Of a stretch of DNA of 64,000 nucleotides, positions 21,086-30,876 are shown piece after piece. The DNA lies in contig NC_067208.1 in assembly GCF_026262505.1 (NCBI RefSeq), forward strand, positions 9,929,962 to 9,993,961, given 5' to 3'. The notes below the pieces were generated by a model, which saw only the letters and a list, made by a program, of their open reading frames with translations, had not been told where the DNA came from and did no database searches. The position numbers and the translations under genes are program-made. Numbering within the stretch: position 1 is the stretch's first letter; each line of letters opens with the position of its first letter. Source of the stretch: Trichomonas vaginalis G3 (Eukaryota > Parabasalia > Trichomonadida > Trichomonadidae).

Positions 21086-22110
21086 TATATTATTGATATT
21101 TATTGCTATTTTTTTTAATCAAAAATTTAATTGTTTTTTAATTCCTAATAAAAATATTGTTTGTGTTAACACATTCCAAACTCTTTCTATCTAATTCAAT
21201 TTCATCTTCTTTTTAGGTCATAAGTAATAAAATCGCAGTGAATTTGAATTATTTGAAAGAATTTAAGTAAGATGTAAATTTGTGACACATAATTCTTTCA
21301 TATGAAGGGGTGTTTTCCTGCCAAAACCCTTCCCTGCGTCGGTATCAGCAACAATTTTAGATTTGTCCCTCATCTATCTCACTGCGACTCAACATCTAGA
21401 ATTGTGTGTCCAATATATTAAAAACTACAAAATATGATTGATTTGATGCTGATTAATCATCAGCAATTTTTTATAAAATATATTTGAATCGTTTTACGAA
21501 TAGTATGTAATCAATACTCGAATTAACGAGGAAAACAAGTGAATGATGTTTATGTTATCGAAGATGCAATGATTTTATCATATGATGCATTCGATTGAGC
21601 CTCTAACTATTTTCCTTGTCAGGAAGATTTCAGAGGTAATTCGACTCAAAAATTTTACGGTTTTTGAGTTTTAAGACCTAAAATTATGAAAAATAGAATT
21701 ATCATATAGTATAATGCTTATATAACCCATGTTCATTTTCGTAATTTTAGGTCATCTGACACCCTCGAAAAATATTACTAGATTCATTATAATAAATGCA
21801 TATACCAAAATTGAGCCTTTTTTATTTCTGAGTATAGATCCAAGGTGATGTGATTTTTGCATCCCTGGGATGGACGATACACCCAAAGTGTCACCTTTTT
21901 TGGGATAACATGAATTTTAAATATCATGAGAGTTCTGCAAACCATATGCACAATATCTATTCAGCCTGACTTCTTGTATATATGAGTTAGACTTCTTAAA
22001 TATTGTGCTTGGGGCGATATAAGCATTTCCGAGATTACCATCGTGCTCTATAGTATGCTACTTCTCCCTGGTTCTAGCTCAGTTCCAAGGATATTGGCGT
22101 TCAAGGATTT
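21086..22110. other. Intergenic, no gene seen
   Basis: No frame with protein-like features beyond short A/T-rich runs. Small palindromes occur (for example gaaggggtgttttcctgccaaaacccttc near 21304). It leads into the hairpin row at 22111. Confidence 0.4.
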
Positions 22111-22726
22111 GGCAAGGTCCTTCCGAAGTCTCTCATTCGATGAGAGATTTCGGAAGAATCTTGCCTTAAAGTACTCCAACTCTTGTTCTTTTGTTCCTAA
22201 ATAGTGAGAAAAGTTATTTGACTACTTAAGGTAGAGATTATCCGAGGTCCCTCATTTGATGAGAGGCCTCGGATAATCTCTGCCTTAAAATTGTACACTT
22301 GTAGTCCATGAGAGTGTAAGTATACATTGATAGGACAGCTTTCTTCTGAAGTCTTAGATTTGATGAGAACCTCAGAAGAAAACTGTCCTATTTTATAGTA
22401 AAAGGAGTTTCAGGAGCTCCAAAGCTCCCTTTCGTAAGGATTAGGAGCTTTGAAGCTCCTGGTTCGTAGACGTGTTTCGCATCTTTCATCAGAAGAGGCC
22501 CAAATGGTAAATAGCCTCTGCTGATGAGCTTCAGGAGCTCCAAGGCTCCCTCTCGTAACGATTAGGAGCTTTGTAGCTCCTGAATGTAAGGTAGGATTGC
22601 TCTGATCTCTAATCAGTAGATGCCATGCCTCATTATGAACTCTACTGACAAGAGATCAAGAGCTCCAATGACTCCCTTTTTAGTTAGTGGCGTTCTCACC
22701 ATTTAGTAGGATTGCTGATCCTACTA
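22111..22726. repeat. Row of eight consecutive hairpins
   Basis: Successive foldbacks: 22111-22165 (about 25-bp stem), 22226-22288 (TTAA at both ends, about 27-bp stem), 22331-22390, 22411-22461 (18-bp stem), 22486-22527, 22531-22583, 22603-22658 and 22704-22726 (perfect 9-bp stem around tgctg). Stem sequences differ from one hairpin to the next, except that 22411-22461 and 22531-22583 are related. The first three have similar loops with GATGAGA. There is no protein frame across the row. Candidate structured non-coding RNA cluster or a pile-up of foldback elements. Confidence 0.8.
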
Positions 22727-23290
22727 ATGAAGTGATCACTTAGTATACGTTTTGAATAAATTGAATTTTTTTTAGAATTTAGTATTTTTTATAGACATCA
22801 CATGTATATTATAAATACATAAATATATTCTTTAATTCAAAAAATTCAATTCGGTTTTGGGATGGGTATCCCAGCCCCAAGTATTCAATTTTATTCAATT
22901 TTTAAAGAATTTTGGGTTGGGATGCCCAGACCAAAACAAGCTTTATATTTTGATGTGTAGATACGTATGTGTGCATCATTGTTGTGTTATATATTATGTT
23001 TTTAATGAAAAAAAATCTGATTCAAAAAAAATTATCACTAATTAGTTGATAATATAAAGAAAAAATAGATAAATTGTATGTTTTGAGAGTATTTATCCAC
23101 ATTCACTCATATGAATTTCATTAAATAGTGTCTTTTTACTCCCAAATTTATTTTGAATTATTGAAATCAAAGAAAAAAAATCAGAAAAATTTCTCGAAAT
23201 TTTTATTTTCAAAAAAAATTTGGATTTTATATTGAAAACTGACACTGGGAGGACGATAGGGCTGGGATTGGAGATACCCCCCTCACTTGG
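22727..23290. repeat. Inverted G/C-patch repeats, possible MITE
   Basis: ggttttgggatgggtatccc at 22853-22872 and, in opposite orientation, ttttgggttgggatgcccag at 22911-22930. Each also folds on itself. A third related patch with gggctgggattggag lies at 23259-23273. The rest is A/T-rich. Boundaries of a possible element are unclear. Confidence 0.4.
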
Positions 23291-24838
23291 GAAAAATACG
23301 GATCTATATTTCTGAGAAATTGTTCGTTATTTGACACGACCATGATATAGCTAAAAAATATAAAAATTTCTTTGTTTTCAATTTTTAGACTTAAATAATG
23401 TGTTTCGAGCATTATAATATCGGTAGAACTGTTAATATTATTATAGATTTTATCAATTTACCAGATTAAATGGATTTTTACATAAATAAGAAATAATAAT
23501 TTTTCCTATTCTCGCATTATAATTATTTAAAGATAAGGTCCTACTTTATTAATGATATTTATTATATGTCACCACCAACTCACAAGCAAAATACTATAAT
23601 ATGACTCATTTGGAGAAGCATATTGCACACCAGATTAAATTCTATTTGAATAATTTCTTTGAGATGATTTGTTATATGGATTTGGGTATAGTGTATGTGT
23701 GGCTGTAGGATGATTTCTAATCAAACCTGCAAAATAAAAATATTCACATATCCTTTATGATTTATGATTTTAAATGATATTAAATAACATTCTTCTCTTA
23801 TACAGATTATTGTTTAGTTATTAAATCATCAAATTAAAAAAAATAACGAATATACGTTATTTGAGAAAAAGTGCCAAACTCTAATGGAATAACAACTTAG
23901 AACTTGATCAACAATTACTCAAATAACAAATCTCCATAAGAAAATTCAAAAAATTACACAAATATTTATATGCAACATACAGTTTTGTAATTACGTTCTT
24001 TCATACGTTGATAATATCTTATCGATATTATTTTTACTTAAACAATCAAAAATAATATGACAATACACTTTACAGAACAATACACTTCCATTGAATATAG
24101 AATTAAAGAATTTTGCTAATTTTTTTACAAAATGAATTTTTTATTTTTCACTTTGAGGAGTATATTTTGGATGTATGCTTGTATTTTACGATTTAAGTTC
24201 ATGTTTTTAGAATTGGCGTGAGTATTTGTTTAATACTAAATTGTGAATCTTTATATTGCGTATTACGAGATTAGTTTAAGGAAAATTCTAATGTTGATAG
24301 TTTTGACAATTAGTATGAAATAGGATAAACTTTCAATTTTACTTTCTTTTTGTAAATGTGATGTAATATTAAAAAAGTAATCACAGGGAACAAATAAAAC
24401 TAATGTGAATTTATTACCTATCTATCATATATCTTCTATCATAACGTATGAGCTAATTTTATATGAGGACAAAACAAATTGTAATAATTGGAGTTTCATT
24501 CACGCAAAATTTTGCTGAATTGAATGCTATTAGCATCAGATTCATAAGGTAGTATTATTTTCTTAATATAAGCTCCCTAAGTCTATTCTTTGGGTCACCT
24601 CAACTCGAATGCCTTCTAAGATTTCTTCAGCTTTTCAATCTTTTTTCTATTACAAAAACTAATATCATAACAATTCTTTATCTGTTTACTTCTATTTATG
24701 AATCAAGTGTGATTTGAATTATAATTTTCACAACTCTGATTCAAACCCTACAATTTCAACATTGGTGTAATTACCTTTCCATTAAGCTATAAATATCAAT
24801 AAAAGCTGAGTTATTCTTGAAAAAGAAAAAGTTTTGAA
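23291..24838. other. Intergenic, no gene seen
   Basis: 1.5 kb of A/T-rich DNA without plausible coding frames. No ATG in frame precedes the glycine-rich gene that starts at 24839: the upstream frame is closed by TGA at 24818-24820. Confidence 0.4.
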
Positions 24839-25777
24839 TTGGGTTTATATCAATATAGTGATCAAAAACCCATCTATGAAGTTCATTTAAGAGCTGGTTC
24901 CTATTTGTTTGAGCTCTGGGGAGCTCAAGGCGGTCAAGGTTGTACAGATAATGAAACAAAATCTGACTTTTACGGAGGTCGGGGTTCATATGTGCAAGGA
25001 AAAGTAAAACTTCTTCAGCCCAAAACATTTTTCTTATATCTAGGAGGCAAAGGGAAAGATCCGGTAAAATGTTCAAAAGAATATAATGGAATTGGTGGAT
25101 TTAATGGTGGAGGAAATTCAGGATTTGATAATGATGATGATCCTTCTGGTGGTGGTGGTGCCACTGACATTAGATTAATTAATAATTCCTCTAAACAATC
25201 TCTTTACAGCAGAATCATGGTTGCTGCAGGTGGATCTGGATCAATATATAAAAGTTATGGAGCTCCTGGTGGAGATCTGACTGGTTATAAAGTTCAAGCG
25301 TACTTTTCTAAAAATTTTGTAAAATCTGACACTTCACAAACCGACGGATATTCACTTGGGATTGGCCAAAATGGAGTTAATCATGATTGGGTTCCCACAT
25401 CTGGTGCAGGTGGTGGATACTATGGAGGAAAAACAGGAAAAGTAACAGAAAATTTAAACACTCAATATCTAGCCGTTTCATCCAGTGGCTCGAGTTATAT
25501 TAGTGGATATGAAGGATGTAATTCTATTGATGAAAATGGCAAGCATACAAATAGTCCTAATCATTATTCAGGAATTATATTTTATTATGGTATAATGTAT
25601 AATGGGAATACAACATTTCTCAGTCCATTAAATGTTCCTGAAGAAGGACATATTGGAGATGGTGCCGCCAGAATAACGTCATTATATCATAACTGTTCAT
25701 GTCAACAATATAATTATATACAAACAAGCATTTTGCTTAAATTCATTAACAATTTTGTTACACTAGAATTTAACTAA
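24839..25777 (+). CDS. Glycine-rich protein (PF12810-like), no ATG start visible
   Basis: 312 codons, the fullest copy in the window. GLYQYSDQKPIYEVHLRAG, hallmark YLFELWGAQGGQGC, GGRGSYVQGKV, GGFNGGGNSGF, DPSGGGGATDIRLI, GAPGGDLTGYKVQ, GAGGGYYGGKTG, ISGYEGCNSIDENG and EGHIGDGAARI occur in order. It ends in a hydrophobic stretch (TSILLKFINNFVTLEF). The glycine-rich family is greatly expanded in Trichomonas and of unknown function. The frame begins at TTG with no upstream ATG before a stop, so the true start is lost, lies in an unseen exon, or is non-canonical. The homologous copy at 2837 has the same problem. Interior free of lesions. Confidence 0.75.
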   Translation: MGLYQYSDQKPIYEVHLRAGSYLFELWGAQGGQGCTDNETKSDFYGGRGSYVQGKVKLLQPKTFFLYLGGKGKDPVKCSKEYNGIGGFNGGGNSGFDNDDDPSGGGGATDIRLINNSSKQSLYSRIMVAAGGSGSIYKSYGAPGGDLTGYKVQAYFSKNFVKSDTSQTDGYSLGIGQNGVNHDWVPTSGAGGGYYGGKTGKVTENLNTQYLAVSSSGSSYISGYEGCNSIDENGKHTNSPNHYSGIIFYYGIMYNGNTTFLSPLNVPEEGHIGDGAARITSLYHNCSCQQYNYIQTSILLKFINNFVTLEFN

Positions 25778-25856
25778 TTTATCATCATTTCTGTGAACGT
25801 TCATCATATTGAATAAATTGATTTAATTAATTATAATTAAGAACTGGAGATTGAAT

Positions 25857-26798
25857 TTAATTCAAATTTCTGAGATGTATCTGATGTGTTATATGGGTGA
25901 ATATAATATTAAGTAATAGTATGCAACTTTTGTTTAAATTAAAATCAGGAAATATTTTTGAAGAGCAGACCGTTTGCATTAATAACTCTTCGCAAATAAT
26001 TTTTTCTTCAAGTTGTATTATATCTTTCAAATTAGTTATAGAAAAAATGCATTCAGAGAATGTCGTAAATTGGAAGGCCAAATCTGGCATATCGAAATAG
26101 CTATCACTTATTAATAGCTGTGATTCACCATTCTGATAAATGGCAAAACCCGCTGCATCATTTCTGTTTCCAAATACAAAAAAATGATGATAATTTTGAA
26201 TTACAGGAATTCCTTTAAATACACCAAAAATTGCATTAGATGTGCTATCATACAACAAATTGATATATGAAGCATTTCCTGGAATCGATCCCTCGCAGGT
26301 GAATATTCCATGAGTACCCGATGAATTACTATTTTGAAGAAACTTAATAATATTATTTGCAGGTACTTTATAATTCACAAAAGTTCCCAGTTCAGAATTG
26401 CTTTCTTCAAATGAAGAGTTTAAATTTTTTATCGATAAAAAATTGAATGCACCTACCCAAAGACCGTGATTTTTCGAAACAGCTTCAAATGAAGATATGA
26501 ACGAATACTCAAAACTGTTTTCAACCCAAGACATTATATCTGCACACATACCTCCTGAATTCTTTGACAAACATATGTTTTTTATTTCTGAATAACCGTT
26601 TTGAAAAAGAATGGCACCACCATGAACAGCGCATGTACACATAGAAAATAAGCAATTGCTTAGCTTCTTATGGTAGCTCTAATCGCAAAATATTGCACCG
26701 CCATTTTCTGAAGTTGATAAATTAATAAAATTCGATTTATCAATATAGATGTCTTCAAATGGCATCAATCGAGTATTCACATATGATAACTTTTTCAT
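25857..26798 (-). pseudogene. Pmp-like beta-helix protein, one nonsense codon
   Basis: Starts at ATG 26798 (MKKLSYVNTRLMPFEDIYID), with ENGGAIFCD followed by an in-frame TAG (26679-26681), then SYHKKLSNCLFSMC, VHGGAILFQNGYSEIKNICL and on to the end at 25857. The paralog at 27702-28613 has NQ where this copy has D-stop, so one CAA/CAG-type codon became TAG. The GGA[I/V] plus NCxFxxC pattern is that of trichomonad proteins related to chlamydial polymorphic membrane proteins, which form right-handed beta-helices. Apart from the stop the frame is intact. It is tail-to-tail with the glycine-rich gene and head-to-head with the VFEH gene at 27030. Confidence 0.75.
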
Positions 26799-26977
26799 TA
26801 ATAGTTACTTAATTTAAACCATTAAGTTATTAAGTTTTATTTGAAATATCATTGACATTTTATAATTAATGTTAGACAATTAATTTCTCCATATTGCTCT
26901 TTCTGTTCATGCAATTTCTTGTATCTACCAATCGCAACTCTGAATAAAACATGTGACAAAATTTTTGGAATAAAGGG

Positions 26978-26989
26978 AAAAAAGTGTCA
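26978..26989. promoter_or_regulatory. AAAAAAGTGTCA motif before the VFEH gene
   Basis: About 40 bp upstream of the ATG at 27030. A one-base variant of the AAAAAGTGACA string at 9130, which is at a similar distance from another VFEH copy. Confidence 0.25.
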
Positions 26990-27029
26990 TTTTTTAATTG
27001 TTTTATCATAAAATTATTTAAATTAATGC

Positions 27030-27692
27030 ATGCCAATATTAATACGTGAATTTGATGGATTTGTAACAGCGAAGTATCATGGATATTATTATGTTCGCGT
27101 TTTCGAACATAATTTCACAACTTCCCGTTGTTTTGAAAGTCAGTCTGAAGCCTTAAATATTAGTGTCCCCGGAAAGTATTCTATATTATATCGTTTGAAT
27201 GAGAGCAAATTTACATCATCAGGAGGGAAATACCACTTTATTATTGAATATCCTGAGCTTCATGTATATAACAGCTGGAATCAATCTCTAAATCCATATT
27301 ATGATCGTGACCGACTTAAATTTAATACATGTGTTGATTTTGGTCCCGAAGAAATTAATGCAATTTATACTTTAGATAACCATTCATCTTTACAATTTGG
27401 TGGCCTTGTTTATGAGTCATTAGAATATGGGTTGCTTGAAGGACAACCAGGTTCGTATGATAATTGGTGGTTTACTATTGGTTTGACATACAAACACACT
27501 CATTATAAAGAAAATGGTATTCCTGCTAATGGGATAGTTGTAAATAGAGTTAGGTTATTTGCTCGAGTGAATACATTTGAATTTTCAATGGATTCATTTT
27601 ATCATTTTTGCATTTGTTCTGTAAATTATATTAAATGTTTTCCATTTAGCAACTTTCCAATGGCGAACTTATATATTTTCATATTTCTTTAA
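27030..27692 (+). CDS. VFEH-family protein, intact copy
   Basis: 220 residues and the only undamaged member in the window, so it defines the family. In order: YYVRVFEHNF, ALNISVPGKYSILYRLNE, YHFIIEYPELHVYNSWNQ, LNPYYDRDRLKFNTC, SLQFGGLVYESLEYGLL, GQPGSYDNWWFTIGLTY, and a hydrophobic tail FSNFPMANLYIFIFL. No signal peptide is visible at the N-terminus (MPILIREFDGFV). The 'GL..S...CPG..YYSIG' block and 'W.Q..NP' are conserved in all copies that reach them. I do not recognise the fold; a small beta-rich binding domain is a guess. Two overlapping ATGs lie at the start (27026 and 27030), and only the second is in frame. Confidence 0.75.
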   Translation: MPILIREFDGFVTAKYHGYYYVRVFEHNFTTSRCFESQSEALNISVPGKYSILYRLNESKFTSSGGKYHFIIEYPELHVYNSWNQSLNPYYDRDRLKFNTCVDFGPEEINAIYTLDNHSSLQFGGLVYESLEYGLLEGQPGSYDNWWFTIGLTYKHTHYKENGIPANGIVVNRVRLFARVNTFEFSMDSFYHFCICSVNYIKCFPFSNFPMANLYIFIFL

Positions 27693-27701
27693 AATAAATA
27701 T

Positions 27702-28613
27702 TTATTCAAACAAAATAATAAAAGTTTGCATAAATGAAAACTTAGAATAATATTCTATAGCTTTCGAAAAACATAAAGTTGTCATCATCATTTCTTCGCA
27801 TATAATTTTCCCTTCAAGTGGAAAAAGTTCATTTTCTTTTGTGACATCAAATATGCAATTTGAGAATGTTGTCAATTGAAACTTAGATTTTGGTAAATCG
27901 AAGTAACTATCTCTAATAAATAAATTAGATGCACTATTCTCATGGTTTGCAAATCCAACTGCATCTTTTCGATTACCAAAAACAAAGAAATGATGATATC
28001 CATCAAGGAGTGATGTACCTCGAAAAGCACTAAATATCGCTGGAGTTGTTTTGTCATATAATAAATTTACATAAGATGCATTTCCTGGTATTGATCCTTC
28101 ACAAGTGAATATTCCATGAGTACCAGATGAATTACTATTTTGGAGATACCTCATCATATTATTTACTGGAACTTGATAATTTACAAAAGTTCCTTGAGCA
28201 TAAGGAGTATTTCCTCTAGAAGTATAAGTTGAATTCATATTACTCATATAAAAATATTCTGTTGCACCAGCCCAAAAACCATGTTCTGTGGATTTGGCTT
28301 CAAAAGAGGAGATAAAAGAATAGTCAAATTTTTTCTCAATCCATGACATTATATCTGCACACATGACACCGGAATTTTTTGTCAAACAAATATTTTTTAT
28401 TTCTGAATAACCATTGGAGAAAAGGACTGCACCGCCTCTAATTTGGGAAGAACACATGGAAAATAAGCAGTTGCATAATTTCTTTCGATACTCTTGATTA
28501 CAATATATAGCACCGCCATTTTCCGAAGTTGATAATTTAATAAAAACTGATTTATCAATATAAATATCTTCATTTGGAATAAATCTAGTATTAACATATG
28601 ATATCTTCTTCAT
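27702..28613 (-). CDS. Pmp-like beta-helix protein
   Basis: 303 residues. MKKISYVNTRFIPNEDIYID, ENGGAIYCNQEYRKK, NCLFSMCSSQIRGGAVLF, SEIKNICLTKNSG, NSSGTHGIFTCEGSIPGN, YHHFFVFGNRKDAVGF, LFIRDSYFDLP, NCIFDVT. Repeated GGA and (N)CxF motifs are those of trichomonad Pmp-like proteins. The expected structure is a right-handed parallel beta-helix, probably surface-exposed. No N-terminal signal peptide is evident. It ends in a short hydrophobic tail FSFMQTFIILFE. It is intact, while the paralog at 25857-26798 has a stop. Only 9 bp separate its end from the end of the VFEH gene at 27692. Confidence 0.8.
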   Translation of the reverse strand: MKKISYVNTRFIPNEDIYIDKSVFIKLSTSENGGAIYCNQEYRKKLCNCLFSMCSSQIRGGAVLFSNGYSEIKNICLTKNSGVMCADIMSWIEKKFDYSFISSFEAKSTEHGFWAGATEYFYMSNMNSTYTSRGNTPYAQGTFVNYQVPVNNMMRYLQNSNSSGTHGIFTCEGSIPGNASYVNLLYDKTTPAIFSAFRGTSLLDGYHHFFVFGNRKDAVGFANHENSASNLFIRDSYFDLPKSKFQLTTFSNCIFDVTKENELFPLEGKIICEEMMMTTLCFSKAIEYYSKFSFMQTFIILFE

Positions 28614-28878
28614 TTTGTCCTATTTTTTTGACATTTTTGAATCAAATTAAGAATTTGATAAATAAAATGGTACATAGCTATTTATCTTTCATGGTGAGAA
28701 ATTTAAATGTTTGATATGTTATAGTTCATCACTTATGGAGAACCATATCTTATAATCATTGTAAAACTTTACATATAAGGTTATTATAAAATAAAAAAGC
28801 AGATTTCATCTGAACTAATCAAGTAATTTTTAACTTTTCCAAACTGATTCAATCAGTATTACCATAATATTATAGTGA
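28614..28878. other. Short intergenic, nothing recognised
   Basis: A/T-rich spacer between the start of the minus-strand Pmp-like gene and the start of a broken BspA-like copy. Confidence 0.35.
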
Positions 28879-29500
28879 ATGACCCTATTCAAGTATGGAG
28901 TTTATTATTATTTAATAGATAAGAATAAGATAATTCAGCTGATAAGAATGCTTTCATTAACAGGAGTTTTACAAGCTATCATGTTAATATTCCAACATCA
29001 ATTTTTAATAATGACAAATACTTCCTGTCAAAAGAATTGGTTCTTGTGCATTCAGAAATTCGTCAATAATATCTATTAGAATAGGTAGACTTGTTGAAGA
29101 AATTCAATATCGAGGTATTGATTGGTGTGCAAATCTCAAAAAAATCAAATTTGATACCGATTCTTCTTTGGTTACAATTGTTTCAAGTTTTGTTGTAAAC
29201 ACTACAGTCACACAAGTATATATTCCTCCAAATGTAAATTTTATTGGAGAATTTCTATTCACAAATTCAAAATCACTGAAAAACGTTTTTTATGGAGGTA
29301 AAAGTGTCCAATGTTTGACAGATTTAAGCTTGTCAACTTTTAATATATATGTTTTGCCTCAATATAAAGATTTAAAGTTTTGTAATCATAGTGTAATTTC
29401 AATTCCTGAATTTCCAAAACCAGTAAAAATATCCTGTGTCACGGATGTTAAAAGCAATAATGCTCTATTTTCCAACTTGTTTATCTTCCTGTTTATATAA
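28879..29500 (+). pseudogene. BspA-like leucine-rich-repeat protein, frameshifted
   Basis: Begins MTLFKYGVYYYLID. It then matches relatives only in another frame (ADKNAFINRSFTSYHVNIP), with part of the N-terminal region deleted, and from 29039 in a third stretch (SCAFRNSSIISIRIGRLVEE, YRGIDWCANLKKIKFD) that runs open to 29500. That end shows VYIPPNVNFIGEFLF, NVFYGGKSVQCL and a hydrophobic tail SNLFIFLFI. Two indels by comparison with the intact copies at 30006 and 33205. LRR_5/BspA-type repeats form a solenoid used in binding, and in trichomonads the family is surface-associated. Confidence 0.65.
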
Positions 29501-29998
29501 ATTTTATATTTTTAGTAAATATAATTGTGGTTTCTATAAAATATGACATAAAAAATGATACTTTTTAATATTCTTCAGCTTGATATTACTTTTTGTGTAA
29601 GGATTCAAGTTGAAGTAAAGTTGGACTGAGTTCTGTACAGAAAACATCACAATGCTCTTGTTGTAATCGATCGATAAAACTTGTGAGAAATAAAAAAGCT
29701 GTTTTACTTGGACAGCTGAATTTGAGGAATATTTTTTTTTTTGAAAAAAAAAATGACCATAAGATAAAATTATATCATTGATTATATATTTCATAATATT
29801 GGTCACCAATTTTTGTTTTTATACCATTTTTAAACCAAATGTTAAAAATTGAATAGTTGTATAAAAAGCAAGGGATCCCTTAACCTTAAAAGAATAAGAT
29901 TAAAATTATTCAACCATTTTTTAAAGTTCATTATTTTAAATGATTTTATGGTGCTTAAGAAATCATATCTAAAGAGGGCTCATTGATATAGCAAGTTC
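29501..29998. other. Intergenic, no gene seen
   Basis: A/T-rich. A minus-strand frame at 29534-29809 lacks any family feature and is not accepted. Confidence 0.4.
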
Positions 29999-30004
29999 TC
30001 ATTA
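29999..30004 (+). promoter_or_regulatory. Inr-like TCATTA before BspA-like gene
   Basis: One base before the ATG at 30006. Matches the trichomonad initiator TCAYTW and would give an extremely short leader, which is usual in these organisms. Confidence 0.4.
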
Positions 30005-30005
30005 A

Positions 30006-30677
30006 ATGGTTCAAGTTGGGGTTGGTCTTTTTAATTTTTTAATTGATAACGCAACAAATGAAGCTTTACTCGGAACAGTAAATGGGACGTCTATAACTGA
30101 TGAATCAATTAACTGCAATGCCTTTATTGACAAAAGTAACACGAAATACGATATTATTGTTCCGTCAACAATTTACTATGATGATAAATATTACTTCGTC
30201 AAACAGATTGGTGTATGCTCATTTAGACGCTCCTTAATAACTTCGGTTTATATTGGAAAATTTGTTAAAGAAATTCAATACAGAGCATTTGATTGGTGCT
30301 CAAATTTAAGAAAATTTGAATTTGATCGAGATTCTTCTATATCGCTGATAAGTAATAGTTTCATTGTTGATTCTCGAGTTGTAAGACTCCAGTTGCCTTC
30401 ATCAATAATTTCAATTGATTATGATTTTCTCACTTACAATAAAGTTATTAATTCCATTTATTATGGAGGATTTAGTGTTAATTGTGCAATGAACATCTCA
30501 TATATTACAAAATTGAGTATTTTTGTTTTGCTAAATTATAGAAATCAGACATTTTGCGCTCACCCTGTTATTGTTGTCTCTGACTTCCCCAAAGATAAAA
30601 TAAAATCTTGTAAAAATGATATTAGATGTTTTCAGCATTTTTCATATTCGTATACTTTTGTGTTTATACTTTTATAA
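30006..30677 (+). CDS. Short BspA-like leucine-rich-repeat protein
   Basis: 223 residues. The N-terminal segment (VGVGLFNFLIDNATNEALLG) is shared by the four copies here. Then IIVPSTIYYDDKYYFVKQIG, CSFRRSLITSVYIGKFVKE, YRAFDWCSNLRKFEFDRD and VRLQLPSSIISIDYDFL: BspA-type (LRR_5) repeats with strands about 23 residues apart. YYGGFSVNCAMN and FCAHPVIVVSDFPKDKIKSC follow, and the end is FSYSYTFVFILL. No signal peptide. BspA-like proteins of trichomonads are thought to act at the surface in binding. Intact frame. Its relative at 33205 is the same length. Confidence 0.8.
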   Translation: MVQVGVGLFNFLIDNATNEALLGTVNGTSITDESINCNAFIDKSNTKYDIIVPSTIYYDDKYYFVKQIGVCSFRRSLITSVYIGKFVKEIQYRAFDWCSNLRKFEFDRDSSISLISNSFIVDSRVVRLQLPSSIISIDYDFLTYNKVINSIYYGGFSVNCAMNISYITKLSIFVLLNYRNQTFCAHPVIVVSDFPKDKIKSCKNDIRCFQHFSYSYTFVFILL

Positions 30678-30723
30678 TTGATTCTAAAACATTTCAATTA
30701 AATTTACACTTTCATTGGGTTTT

Positions 30724-30742
30724 ACATAGGGTGCAAAAAATG
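30724..30742. repeat. Recurrent 3'-flank string TGCAAAAAATGC
   Basis: tgcaaaaaatgcccaaaaa lies about 50 bp after the stop of the BspA-like gene. Near-identical strings follow the Pmp-like copy (34553) and the BspA-like copy (about 33943). It may be a conserved 3'-end signal or simply duplicated flank. Confidence 0.35.
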
Positions 30743-30876
30743 CCCAAAAATATTATTTCATTGAGTATAAACAGTAAATGATGAGTTAAAAACAAATTAA
30801 AAAAAAGTTTAAATCTGACCTTAATGTCACTTTTTATCTTATTTATAAAAAATTATAATGAACTTATTTCATCTAA

